From Anoplolepis gracilipes (taxonomy: Eukaryota > Arthropoda > Insecta > Hymenoptera > Formicidae), in the NCBI RefSeq assembly GCF_047496725.1, contig NW_027328669.1:62001-126000 (forward strand): 64,000 bases of DNA, read 5' to 3'. Every line of letters starts with the position of its first letter. Positions within the stretch are counted from its first letter, which is position 1. The position numbers and the translations under genes were made by a program. Positions 37,280 to 64,000 of this stretch are shown here, one piece after another. The notes under the pieces are model-generated. The model had not been told where the DNA came from. It saw only the letters and a program-made list of their open reading frames with translations, and did not search any database.

Positions 37280-38180
37280 ACGGCCCGCACCTTTTACCAG
37301 GTGATTTTTATATGCTATGCGTCTACTGAGGCTCGCTCGTCATCATCGTAGACGAGCACGCACAGGCACGCAACCAGGGCGGCCATGCATGGTGCGGAAG
37401 GTGGCAACAGGTGCGCGTGACCGGATGATTCGTCCTAGGTCGTTGCAACGATCGGTGCAGAATCTCGTGTTAGTAATTCTCAGAGTACCACAAGTATATC
37501 CTCAATGAAGAGATACACAAGATCGTTCCGTGTACGCGATATTTGCTCGAGAAGGAAGGCGATTACTTACCTATTTACAAATTTTTCCCAACGCGCCCAG
37601 TGAACACACGCACTTTAGAGACGTTGACAGACTCGGAGGGAGAGGGGTAAACGGGAAGGAGGGGGAAGCTTACGGATTCGAGGCGACAGACAGACACGCG
37701 GCGAAAATTACGTCTCGAACATGCTCGACCGCAAATACTCCGGCGACTAATCCGACTTGATCGCCGTCGATCTACGCATCCTTACCTGTTCCAGGTAAGC
37801 CGCACATAACGCAACGTGTCATTGGCTGAACATCGAGCAAGACCAATATGGCGGTCGGACTCGTTGGAATCGGCAATCTACGCCGTGGTCATGCCAGGAT
37901 CGTACAGAAAAATCAACGTTGCAACAGCTGATGTGATTCCTGCAAAAGTATTTTTATTTTTTTTTCTAGAGTTTACTATAACGGCAATTAGAGTGATATA
38001 ATGCCGTCACAAAAGGATTGCGCCAAATAATAAATATGTGATTTTTTTATTTAAAAACGCGTAGCGCGAGGTGCTGCGATAATGTTACACTATATAAGAC
38101 GAACGCACCCGAAGACTGGTATCTCGAACCAATAAAACTACTTGTTATAAAGGGAGATCATAAAGAATGTGACTCGAGGA
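37280..38180. promoter_or_regulatory. GC- and CpG-rich island, candidate promoter or first-exon region
   Basis: This is a sharp island of high GC and CpG density in otherwise AT-rich DNA. On the + strand a TATA-like TATATAAG lies at 38091-38098. On the - strand GGAACAG|GTAAGG at 37781-37792 is a strong donor-like site. If transcribed leftward, it could be a distant first exon of EPS8, but no in-frame Met was found there. The orientation and target gene are unresolved. Confidence 0.35.
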
Positions 38181-38332
38181 AAGGTGAAAAGCACCTGTTG
38201 AACGTAATTTGATGGATCGGGTGGTTAAATAGCAAAATATTTTAAAATGTCGCGCGCTTTGTATATATATAATAAATATTATATATATTAAATCTAATTC
38301 CCTTTTTATTCAATAGATATCCCAGACAGCAC

Positions 38333-38763
38333 ACAATATTAAATAAAATATAATATAATATTTATAAAAAATTTTATAATTATTTAAATATTTGTATATA
38401 TAATAATAATTATTGTAATAATTACTTAAATATTTTAAATATTTATCAGACTAATTCGTAAATATTTTTGTAATCTTAAATTTAAAAAATCATAAAGATT
38501 TATTATAAATATTTCAGCAAATATTTGAGAAATATTTACAAAATATTATTACAAATATTTATCATCTTTTTACTACCATAAATATATACAATATTTAATC
38601 TATTTTAGTATATTAAATACAGTTTTTATGATCTTTTTGTCTTTATTAGTGTAGATCTAAGGTATAAAATGTGTATATAAAATATTTATATAATATTTTA
38701 AAACATAAATAGTAAAAATATTTATGAATAGTATTTATTTTTGAATATATCACGTGCTGTCTG
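38333..38763. mobile_element. Inverted-repeat element with CAGACAGCAC ends
   Basis: The left CAGACAGCACACAATATT is mirrored by the right ATATCACGTGCTGTCTG. The interior is packed with AAATATTTAT-like motifs. The end sequence (CAGCAC then AATATT) and the repetitive interior resemble the element at 17338-17907. Confidence 0.75.
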
Positions 38764-40364
38764 AAACTTAAATGAATAGCGTATATATAGTAGAACTAAT
38801 CGGTTTAAAAAAAATTTTTGCCTGCGCGCGCATATGATTATCTTTTTTACATTTCGTTGCAGACAAGAAATATCAATATTAATTTTTAATCATTAGTAGT
38901 ATTAATTATAAATTGTAAATCTTCAAAAAAGAAAATTGTCTTTTAATATTTATTTAAAGATTTATATAAATATTTATAAAGATTCAAAAATTATAAAAAT
39001 ATATAAAAAAATGTATAAAAAATTCTTAATAATAGAAGAAAATAATCTTGAAAATATTTAAAAAATGTAACAAAATTTTATATTTGACATTATGTTCGTC
39101 TACTAATTTATATACTATAATGATGTTATAAACTTTGGCTAATATTCAAATACGCGCCTTTATCGGTAAATACGCAAAAAAAAAGTAAGTGTCAAATCAA
39201 AACTTACATACACATATGAACTCGTTCATTGTTTCACATATACGCAACAATTTATAATCTTCTTAGAATTTAAAAATTTTAAATTTCAAAAATATAATCT
39301 TATTTCAATACTACAATGGTCATTTCAAGAATAAAATAATTATTTTAACTCTAAAAAAAATTATAATCTTCGATTTGAACATGTGTTATTTTCTATCCAA
39401 TATTTTTTCCTCTCCATTCAAGAAAATTATTCTTAAATAACAAGAATGTATTTTTGATGGATGAACTATATAAAATTCTTTATCCAAGCAAATTTTCTTT
39501 GTTTAACGCAATATAATCTCATTTCAAGATTTACATTTTGAAACTAAAGATATTGCTAAAATAAGAATATTTTTTTTTCTGTGTACGTTATATTTAATTT
39601 TGAAATTCTAAAAATATAAGTATGAACGATATGTTTAATGCACGCAATTATTGATAAGAACACGTTCTGAATACTTTTATATAATATATAGGTAAATATA
39701 TATATATATATTTATATATTCAAATTGATTCCTCTTATTATCCTGTAGATAAAAGTTTTGAAGCAAAATAATCACAAAATAAATATTTTACAAAGTATTT
39801 TATAGTTTATATAAAATTGTCAAATTAAGATATGAAATGTCTCATAAACTATTGAATTTTTGGCCATCATACACTTTTATAACTGTTTATACAGAATATT
39901 GTGATGAATTTATATAAAATCAATTTATATAAAAAAAAAAATTAGGTAGTTCCATTTAAAAACGTCAAATCAATAGCACCATCTTATGTCTCCCTTTGAG
40001 CCAAACAACTTTTATCTGAAACGTTTTCCACATTTTCCATATTTTTTTAAATATTTGTCTAGTGGATTAAAATGATAAGTGATTGTCTAGTGATTAAAAT
40101 AAAACACTGTATAATTTCATACTTAGATGTCCTGTAATTATATATATGTATAATTAAACAAAATATCTAAGCTGTATCTAATTAAATATAAATGTATTAT
40201 TAAGATTTATCTTATCTTAATAAATTTTTTTACAAATATATAAAATGTCCTTTTTCTTATAAATTATTTTATATTTTATTTGGATATTCTGTGTAAAAAA
40301 GGGAGCAATGAATTTATATAAAAAAAGCAAATTCATAGATATTTTCTAATATATATTAACAGTT
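38764..40364. other. AT-rich spacer downstream of UQCRQ
   Basis: No gene is seen. A diverged piece of the CAGGGT repeat family lies at about 39710-40115: CACCATCTTATGTCTCCCTT, a GAAACGTTTTCCACATTTTCC block split here as GAAACGTTTTCC and ACATTTTCC, and a TAAAATAAAACACTGTAT end. Confidence 0.5.
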
Positions 40365-40370
40365 TTTATT
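40365..40370 (-). terminator. Candidate UQCRQ poly(A) signal
   Basis: AATAAA on the - strand, 99 bases after the UQCRQ stop codon. This is a plausible 3' UTR length for a small housekeeping gene. Confidence 0.5.
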
Positions 40371-40468
40371 TCAATGTACAAGATTGATTAATATTTTACA
40401 ATATACTACCTAAGTAATACATCTAATATGTCTATGTTATTAGAGTTAAAAATTTATTCACTTATATT

Positions 40469-40724
40469 TCATGTATCATTTTCATAATCCTTGAGATTTT
40501 TGCGAGAAAGCTCAAGATTCTTCTCTTTTGCCCAATTTATAAGCAAGTAGGAAAACATGAAAACTGTAACAAATAAATAATTCATTATTAGAACATTAAA
40601 ATATCTAATTAAATTGAAAAATAAATATGCAACTATTAATATATATGTATTTTATGCTCAGTAATTCATGGTTTGCTACCCATGTCAGAAATTTTTACTC
40701 CTGGAAAGTATATAATTAGAAAAC

Positions 40725-40775
<51 letters not shown>

Positions 40776-41174
40776 TATATATAATTCAATTGTTGCCAAT
40801 GTTATTATATATGCATTCATCTCACCTTCTCTTGTGACTTTCCTAAGGCGTATTCATATATTTTATTTTATTTTGAAGTATTACAACTTATTTGTCAAAA
40901 ATATTTTAGTTTAAATATGATTGATCACACAAACAATCGCCATAGAAAAATGAATTACTAGTCAATTGTGACTCTCATGGCATCTAACATATTAAATATA
41001 GAATTATCAAATATACTTACAAGGTGCAACACGGAATACACGATCTTGAAAGCGCCGTACCAAGTTTGGTAGACCTTCAGAAACTAATCCTTTGAAGGGT
41101 TTTTGTTCATATGGACTAAGACGGAAAAAGACAATGCCATTAATTTTGGCGAGATTTCCGAACTGCTTCCCCAT
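40469..41174 (-). CDS. UQCRQ: Cytochrome b-c1 complex subunit 8 (UQCRQ, QP-C)
   Basis: Two coding exons, 41021-41174 and 40469-40563, split by a short phase-1 intron (T|GTAAGT to GTTACAG), give 82 residues, the usual length of this subunit. It is a small single-span inner-membrane protein of respiratory complex III that sits against cytochrome b. Matches to the family: MGKQFGNLAKI at the N-terminus, RLSPYEQKPFKG, GLPNLVRRF, a hydrophobic segment VAPFFMFSYLLINWA (residues about 49-63) and the C-terminal YEND that is nearly invariant. An acceptor TTTATAG just upstream of the ATG (41187-41193) implies a spliced 5' UTR. A donor-like GCAG|GTAAATG at 42005-42015 could mark the first exon. Confidence 0.95.
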
Positions 41175-41673
41175 GTTAGTTAGAATCTATAAAAAAATTT
41201 ATAATTGTATACCTATAATTGATGATTTAACAAAACATAACCATTCTCAGACAATTATAATAACGTAAATGTTCCTTAAAACATTACTTAAATTTAATAT
41301 ATAAATTCTTGAATTTAAATCACGTTTGGTCACTTAATAAAATATATGAAAACACATTATATAATTATAAAATCTTTCTTTACTTACTCAGCGCACGCAC
41401 ATACACACACAAAAGAATATATGGCAGCAATAAAATTTGTAGGCAATTATTTTCATATCGATTTTCTCAAAAGCGCCATCTGATGATTGTCCAACGTATC
41501 TATAAGTTTGTTCTTTCTTCGCATTTTCTAATGCAGAATTGTGTTTCAAAATTTAAGCTGGATTTACAATAGTAGTAAGCCTTAAGCAGTAAAAAATTAA
41601 CCAATTACATTCGATTATTCTTTTCACATTCAATTGTGATTGGTCAATTCCTTACGACTTAAGGTTTACTACG

Positions 41674-41792
41674 GGCGCGTTCGGGGAGACGCTATTAGCG
41701 CTAACAGCATCATTCTATTTCTGTTTAACTTTTAATGAGTAACAAAGATAGAATAATACCGTTAACGCTAATAGCGTCTCCCTGAACGCACC
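41674..41792. mobile_element. MITE family A, copy 1
   Basis: The left GCGCGTTCGGGGAGACGCTA is mirrored by TAGCGTCTCCCTGAACGCAC. It spans 119 bases with the centre TTTAACTTTTAATGAGTAAC. The same architecture occurs at 43381, 44218 (half) and 53117. Confidence 0.85.
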
Positions 41793-42395
41793 TTACATCT
41801 ATTGTAGATCCGAATTGCTTGGAATAAATTTTTGATTGACCAATCGATTGGACAAAAAAACAAAAAGTTCTTTCTCTTGATTGGTTGATTAAATGTTACT
41901 TAACTTGATTTAAGGTACTATTTATTTGTCGTGCAGGATAGAAAAGTTATATAAAGTTATATAAAGAATCGGTGAGGAGGACCGCTCATCTTCACATTTA
42001 CCTGCTTTTCTGCCAAAGTATGAATCAGCCTTAAAAGAATTTGGAATTTTACCGCACATGATTTTTTTCATTTTTCGGATAAACTATGGACCTCCAAACG
42101 TTGTAAAGAATTTATTCGTGACTACCTAACGATTCTGCATCAAATAAACTCTTGTTTAACTCGATTGAACGAAAAATAAAAATGTTTAGCTAACTTTACA
42201 CCGAAATTTTAGTTATTTAATTAAAAAAAAAACGATGAACCTTCAAACGTTTTAATTAGACTTCCAATCATCTCCAAACGATTTCCAAACAATTAGTTAA
42301 TTTTAATTATAAAAAAATCAAAGTGGTTCGGCTAACTTTACGGAGCTGATGATCGCTCGGTGCGTTCTAAGCATAAAGGCTTATACACGATACTA

Positions 42396-42517
42396 GGGTT
42401 ACGTTCCAAAACGTCCTCTCTAAGGAAAATTTTACTCAACATAATATAGTATACGTTACGTGTACTATATATTTCGAGTAAAATTTCACTCGAAGAAGAC
42501 GTTTTGGAACATAACCT
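42396..42517. mobile_element. MITE B inside the composite element
   Basis: The left GGGTTACGTTCCAAAACGTC is mirrored by GACGTTTTGGAACATAACCT. Inner AAATTTTACTC/GAGTAAAATTT is also mirrored. It is about 122 bases long and lies within the left arm of the composite element. Confidence 0.8.
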
Positions 42518-42581
42518 AGATCTCAATCCAAGTTCTCGTTCCGAGTTCTCGGATAATAGTATTTACACTATGGCAAATAAA

Positions 42582-42709
42582 GGGCGTTTTCCAGCAAGCG
42601 ACACAACGACACAGTGTCCATTAGTATGAGGGAGAACATTTGTTGTCTCACTTACACTAATGGACACTGTGTTACACTGTGTCGTCTGTGTCTTTGCTGG
42701 AAAACGCCC
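42582..42709. mobile_element. MITE C (GGGCGTTTTCCAGCAA ends)
   Basis: The left GGGCGTTTTCCAGCAA is mirrored by TTGCTGGAAAACGCCC. The arms continue through GACACAGTGTCCATTAGT and ACTAATGGACACTGTGT. It is a 128-base strong hairpin with a short loop. Confidence 0.88.
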
Positions 42710-42969
42710 AAAGATAACGTTGTCGTCGAATTACGATTCTAGTTACGATGAGTTTCTGATCAATGTTATTTTGCCAACATAAAAGTCAAAGTGAATAAAA
42801 ATATATTATAAATATATAAATATATTAATATATAAATATATTAATATATAAATATATTATTTATTCAATTTAATAATTTATTTCATATTCGTATAAACAG
42901 AGAAATTTAATATAATTGCTTACCAAAATTTTCATGTATTATTCATATTTTCATATATTATTCATATTA

Positions 42970-43000
42970 AAGTCACTAGATTACATCTAGTGACTTTAAT
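42970..43000. repeat. Short perfect palindrome
   Basis: AAAGTCACTAGAT and ATCTAGTGACTTT are perfect inverted copies separated by three bases. It is probably a remnant hairpin. Confidence 0.75.
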
Positions 43001-43155
43001 TCACATCAGAGGTTCACGTTGGCAATAAAGAATTAAACCAGTAAAGTCTAGTAACTAGTACGAAAAGTTTAGTAACTAGTACGGAAAAATGGGACGTGAT
43101 GTATTTTTTCGTCCGAGATTTTGATTCGAGTTTTGCATCCAAGTTCAGTAGCTTA

Positions 43156-43285
43156 GTTTACACCGAGCACTTGATACCCGTACTAAGTACTATACTAGCC
43201 AATCATGGCCAGTCTTCTAAAGAATGGAATGGCTCTGATTGGCCAGTAGTATTTAGTACGCGTATCAAAGTATGTCGGTGTAAAC
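43156..43285. mobile_element. MITE D (GTTTACACCGA ends)
   Basis: The left GTTTACACCGAGCACTTGAT is mirrored by ATCAAAGTATGTCGGTGTAAAC (split: ATCAAAGTATG, TCGGTGTAAAC). Inner ACTAGCCAATCATGGCCAG and CTGATTGGCCAGTAGT are also mirrored. It is 130 bases long. Confidence 0.8.
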
Positions 43286-43380
43286 AAGGCCAGTGTTCCA
43301 AGTTTTAGTACTCGGACCAAGTTCTCGGATCGTGGACACAAGCCTTAAGACAGTGGTTTTAACTTTTACTCGAGACTATT

Positions 43381-43491
43381 GGTGCGCTCGAGGAGTCGCT
43401 ATTAGCACGAAAAGTGTCATTCTATCTTTATTATTTACCGAAAGTTGAACAAGGATAGAGCACGCTAATAGCGTCCTCTCAAATGCAGCCC
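43381..43491. mobile_element. MITE family A, copy 2
   Basis: GGTGCGCTCGAGGAGTCGCT and GCGTCCTCTCAAATGCAGCC are inverted ends. The centre TTTATTATTTACCGAAAGTT matches the copy at 53117. It lies immediately upstream of the KDM5 5' UTR region. Confidence 0.8.
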
Positions 43492-43499
43492 ATGTATAC

Positions 43500-43891
43500 T
43501 TGAGGTGGGGGAAGCAAGCGAAACACGGACACGGAATAATCAGTTACGTGTTACGTGCAGTTGCAGCGAGTCGTACGAGAAGTTAGTGTGTCACGTTGAT
43601 GTTATGTCCGCGTGATTCGCATCCGTCGCGCGTCGTTAATTGTCAAAAGCACCAGTGAATATACGCACGTCGGGAAACATGGTCGGTCCAGGAACGGGTC
43701 GCGGGTTACGTGACTCACACGGTTAATCTGAATTGAGTAGCATAACGTCCTAGCGTGGGCACCTCGCTCTCTCGAATTTAAAGTGCGTGTATGCGTACGT
43801 ACGTACGTACGTGCGTGCCAGCCGATCAATCAGCGAGCGTCGGAAGTAGCCGCCGATCGGCGGTGCCACCACTGCCGATCCCCAGCGGGTC
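43500..43891 (+). promoter_or_regulatory. KDM5 promoter and 5' UTR region
   Basis: This GC- and CpG-rich stretch leads directly into the first KDM5 coding exon, with no intervening acceptor. It should hold the transcription start and 5' UTR. It includes a CGTA/CGTG simple repeat at about 43793-43817. Long open frames on both strands here are GC-driven shadows. Confidence 0.6.
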
Positions 43892-60462
<16,571 letters not shown>

Positions 60463-61281
60463 ATCTGACTGAATCATTTGGTCTGGATGCACTTCTTTCC
60501 CTTTCTTAGCCCCAGGGATACCATGGCAGTACCACTGACACTGAAGCGGGCGTCTAGAAGAGCGACATTCCTCGTGTCTAGGATTCACTGGAGCCCACTT
60601 TATGTCGTCTGTTAGCTCTGCACGAGATTCCGGGGTGTTTGCGATAGTTTGTGACTCTCGATTCAAGAACTCGCGATACGAAATTAACGTTTATGATTGT
60701 CTCTTATCGTTATCTAAGGAACCAGTGACATTGTTCGAGGTCGTACATTATTCAATTACTACAGTTTTACGAACAGACGAACTTTAAAAAGTAAAAGTAT
60801 TATAGCATAATCGAATTGCAACACACCTAACCGAACGTTATGATGAATGTTTCCTGTTTATTTTCGTTCATATTGTAATTATATATTATTTTTAGATACT
60901 AGTAGTACCTAGTCATTCATTCATTTGCATTTATACAGATATATAAAAAATTTTCGTTTACGTAAATGTATGAATAATGTTACACGATGTATGATAATGT
61001 TAGAAAATCGGTTTTTTTTGTGCTTCCATATTCTTTTTACGCACGTCCTCGAAATTCAATTGTACAGAAATGAGCGTCTGTTTTACTTTAATCCGCACGA
61101 CTGTGAGAGTATTATTCGTCCATTCGTCGTTTTGTTTTTTTCTTTTTTTTAATTATTAAAAATTTGCGTATCTCGCGCTGACGAATCACGGATGAACCGT
61201 TGATGTACGTCTTAATAATTTTACAATATCGTAGAAAAATGCTTTTGTTTTATTGTTTTTATTGTTTTTCGTCACACTGTA
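60463..61281 (+). other. KDM5 3' UTR
   Basis: This runs from the stop codon to the AATAAA at 61282-61287. It is GC-richer than the flanking DNA at first (60440-60750), as expected of transcribed sequence. The - strand frame at 60397-60666 is a shadow. Confidence 0.5.
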
Positions 61282-61287
61282 AATAAA
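61282..61287 (+). terminator. Candidate KDM5 poly(A) signal
   Basis: AATAAA about 820 bases after the likely stop codon. Confidence 0.45.
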
Positions 61288-64000
61288 GCAGTTTCTACGC
61301 TAGAAAAATTTGCAATTACAGATTGTTTATAACAACGATAAATTAACTACACGATCCGTAGGTGTGTATTATCTTACCTTATTAATTGACATTGTGGATA
61401 AATTTGACTTTGAAAATAGGGATGTATCGCGAGTTGAAGTGACCCGGACAATGAGAACGTTTTCAGTATATTTTGATGAAACTTGAAATCAATCGGAAAT
61501 ACTGTCGCGTTTTGATGGAAAGGGATTCGGTCGATCTTTTGCATCGGCTTTCAAGTGTCCCTTGAGCGCACAAAGCGAGGATTTTATTTGCGCCGAGTAT
61601 ATTATGTACAGAATTAAAGTAAGAGATGTGTGTATTATGATTATATATATATATATATAGGATGATCAAAATTGATCGGATGAATTTGCAATTTAAAGAC
61701 AATTTTTGTCGTCAATTCTTAGCGAAAATGTCAAGGGGAATAATTTTCGAGCAATTGAAAAGAGAAGTTAAAAGATTAACAAAATTATTCAGTTAGAAGA
61801 GTGCTCTTTTCAGATGTAATTTAATAAAATTTTAATTTGAGGCTCGGTCATAAAAAAATATTTATTACATGAAAAAAATGAAAAATTGCAAAAAATTTTA
61901 ATATTTTTGCTAAGGAAAAATTGATTGCAAATTGTTCAGAGAATCTGTTAGTAAAAAAAGAATATCCGGAATTTTTGAATTACTATATATATATATTAGG
62001 ATATATCAGAACGCATAGAATAAGCAAGCTATAGTTTGTATAAAATAAAAAGAAATGATTAACAAACAGATATATTAAATGTAGCATCTACTCTGCCTTC
62101 TCGAAATAATAATCTGTAGATGTTTCCTGTCGATTTTGCACCAGAGGCTAATACAACCGTTTTGCGTCTGCTCTTTCTCACAATTCTTTCATTATCTTTT
62201 CCCGTCAGTTTCGTTATTAAAAAAAAAACAAAAAAAAAAAAAAAAAGGTTTACACAATTTTTCTTAATAATCTAATTAGCTAATAGTTGTACATTTATTT
62301 TATTATATTGCTTAATGTATTTTGAGAAAAAAATGATAAATATCCATGTAAATATTGTTCACACAACATTTATGTGCATAAATGCGGATATTATAAATGA
62401 TCAGTTTTCCTATTTGTTTTTCCTATCACATCATTTATTAAATAAAAAAAAATTGGAAAATAATGAGATTTGAGTTTATTCATTCCTTCAATATTTTCAG
62501 GTAGCTAATCAAAATCAAGATACTGAATCATTGATAAGTCATTCAATAATTTTGAATTGATATCAAGTAATGTAATATAATAAAATTACTAATTTGTGTG
62601 TATCATATAGTATATAATTGTAGAGAATTATTTAAAAAATATTAATTACATTTCTTTTTACTAAAAGAGTCATTTTATAAAGAATTTTTAATAAATTAAA
62701 ATTTTCATTAAAAAACCGTCATTATTTTATATTTTGTAGAAAATTTCATATCGCAGAATGTCTATTGGAAAAACATTTTTAGGGATTTCTTTTTTACGTA
62801 GAAAAATTATTTGAGATTTCTTATGGCATTTTATTGAAACTCAGGAAATTAAAAAAAAATTATGATAATTTTTTGCTTATATATATTGCAAAAGCAATTG
62901 ATAATTCACTGATTAACTAAGTTGTAAATTATATGTGTTTCAAATATATATTATATTTATATGTATATATTTGAAGAATGAAAATGTTTTATGGAAATGA
63001 AAAATTCTCTTTTCTTTTCCTCTTCTCTCTTTTTCTCCCACACTCTCTCTTTCTCTCTCTTCCTTTTTTTTTTCTTTTATATTTTAAATATTTAGTGCAT
63101 TTCAAATATTTAGTATAGAGGAAACTTTCTCTCAACAAATATAAATGTAATTTATAGATTAAATTTATAGATTCTTAAACTCTACTTTAAAAAACTTTTT
63201 TTGTATTGATCTTTCGATTAATTTTTATTTTTGTAAATTTTTGTATAAATTCTTATAAATTAGTAAGAAAAAAAATTTGTGCAAATAAATATAAATCTTT
63301 TTGTGAATAACTATATAATTGTGTCTTCTTAATGATCTAATGTCGGTTTTCTTATTTATATATGTATGGTTTTCTGTATACAATTTTGGTGTAAACACAC
63401 AATGGTGCCTCGACAACTTGCCCCATAGTGAAGCAAATTGTTACAATTTGGTCGAGTTCAAAAATTAATATTTTCATAACAGTAGTTGTTCAAATGAAAA
63501 AAATATTTACAGATGCCTAAAAATGTGTTGGTTTGAATAAAAAAAAAATTAAATATTTTAGGTACTATAGGAATCTTATAAAAAGTCAAGAATTGATATT
63601 GTAACAACTAGCCCTGATCTCCTCTACACATTTTCAAATTTAATATTTGAAACTTAAGTGGTTTTTTTTTTATTTTAATAAGTGAAAAGCTTTAGAAAAC
63701 GCCAACAATAAAAAAACTTATTTCAAAAAATTACAACTAAAATTTTTATCTGGAATTCTAAATAAAAACATTTAGAACAAGATGGAAAATGGGGAATTAA
63801 GGAATTTTAGTTTTATAAAATTTGAATAGATATCTTGTATTATCAAAGATTGATTGTAGGATATAAATATATATATAAAATATAATTATACTTTTTATAC
63901 ATATTATACATTTAAACATATTATACATAAAATATGTTTATATATTTTTTTCTCTTGTATAATTTCTCTGCCCGTATATACAGAGTATTTAAAAAATAAG
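61288..64000. other. AT-rich spacer right of KDM5
   Basis: No gene is supported. Moderately GC-richer patches at 61410-61600 and 62090-62215 could be transcribed or regulatory. A poly-A tract lies near 62220-62246, and CT-rich low-complexity near 63020-63065. Confidence 0.5.

Larger units (their letters stand above)
42374..43349. mobile_element. Composite outer element with AAGGCTTRT...ACGAT ends, interrupted by other MITEs
   Basis: The left TAAAGGCTTATACACGAT is mirrored by the right ATCGTGGACACAAGCCTTAA. CCAAGTTCTCG (42530) and CGAGTTCTCGG blocks continue the left arm after the insertion at 42396-42517, and ACTCGGACCAAGTTCTCGG belongs to the right arm. The interior holds separate inverted-repeat units at 42582-42709 and 43156-43285. 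The outer boundary calls are approximate. Confidence 0.6.
41187..43500. other. UQCRQ-KDM5 divergent spacer packed with foldback elements
   Basis: The genes on either side are transcribed away from here, so both promoters should lie in this 2.7 kb. Much of it is made of short inverted-repeat elements, listed separately. Unassigned parts include 41190-41670 and 41800-42370. Confidence 0.7.

Overview
The window looks like nuclear DNA of an insect, most probably a hymenopteran and perhaps an ant. I infer this from spliced genes with GT-AG introns, very AT-rich introns and spacers, islands of higher GC at exons and promoters, and many short inverted-repeat transposon remnants. The order itself is an inference from general character and protein resemblance, not from a database search.

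Four protein-coding genes can be read by joining exons; almost every other open frame is a shadow or lies in a repeat. (1) About 2.2-6.6 kb, + strand: the 3' two-thirds of a dihydropyrimidinase/CRMP gene; its 5' exons lie off the left edge. (2) About 11.5-21.7 kb, - strand: a complete EPS8-type gene (Drosophila arouser), nine coding exons totalling 942 codons, with a possible extra 5' exon at 27.4 kb. It is convergent with gene 1. (3) 40.5-41.2 kb, - strand: UQCRQ, the small subunit VIII of respiratory complex III, 82 residues in two coding exons. (4) About 43.9-60.5 kb, + strand: the whole histone H3K4 demethylase KDM5 (Drosophila little imaginal discs), 18 exons and about 1,607 residues, with JmjN, ARID, PHD1, JmjC, C5HC2, PLU-1, PHD2 and PHD3. 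Exon phases agree across all four genes. Genes 3 and 4 are divergent, separated by a 2.7 kb spacer.

The genes do not form one pathway: pyrimidine catabolism or axon guidance, actin/receptor signalling, respiration and chromatin. The accessory interest is in the repeats. The UQCRQ-KDM5 spacer is a nest of foldback elements, at least three of them inserted into or beside a fourth. One small family occurs four times, all in or beside this spacer and KDM5. Introns and spacers elsewhere hold piggyBac-like elements with TTAA ends, a tRNA-derived SINE 40 bases from an EPS8 splice donor, several large imperfect palindromes, and a dispersed family with CAGGGT-type ends.

The long stretches at 6.6-11.2, 31.1-36.8, 38.8-40.3 and 61.3-64.0 kb show no gene I can support. 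I did not find a prokaryote-type defence system, CRISPR array, rRNA or free-standing tRNA gene.
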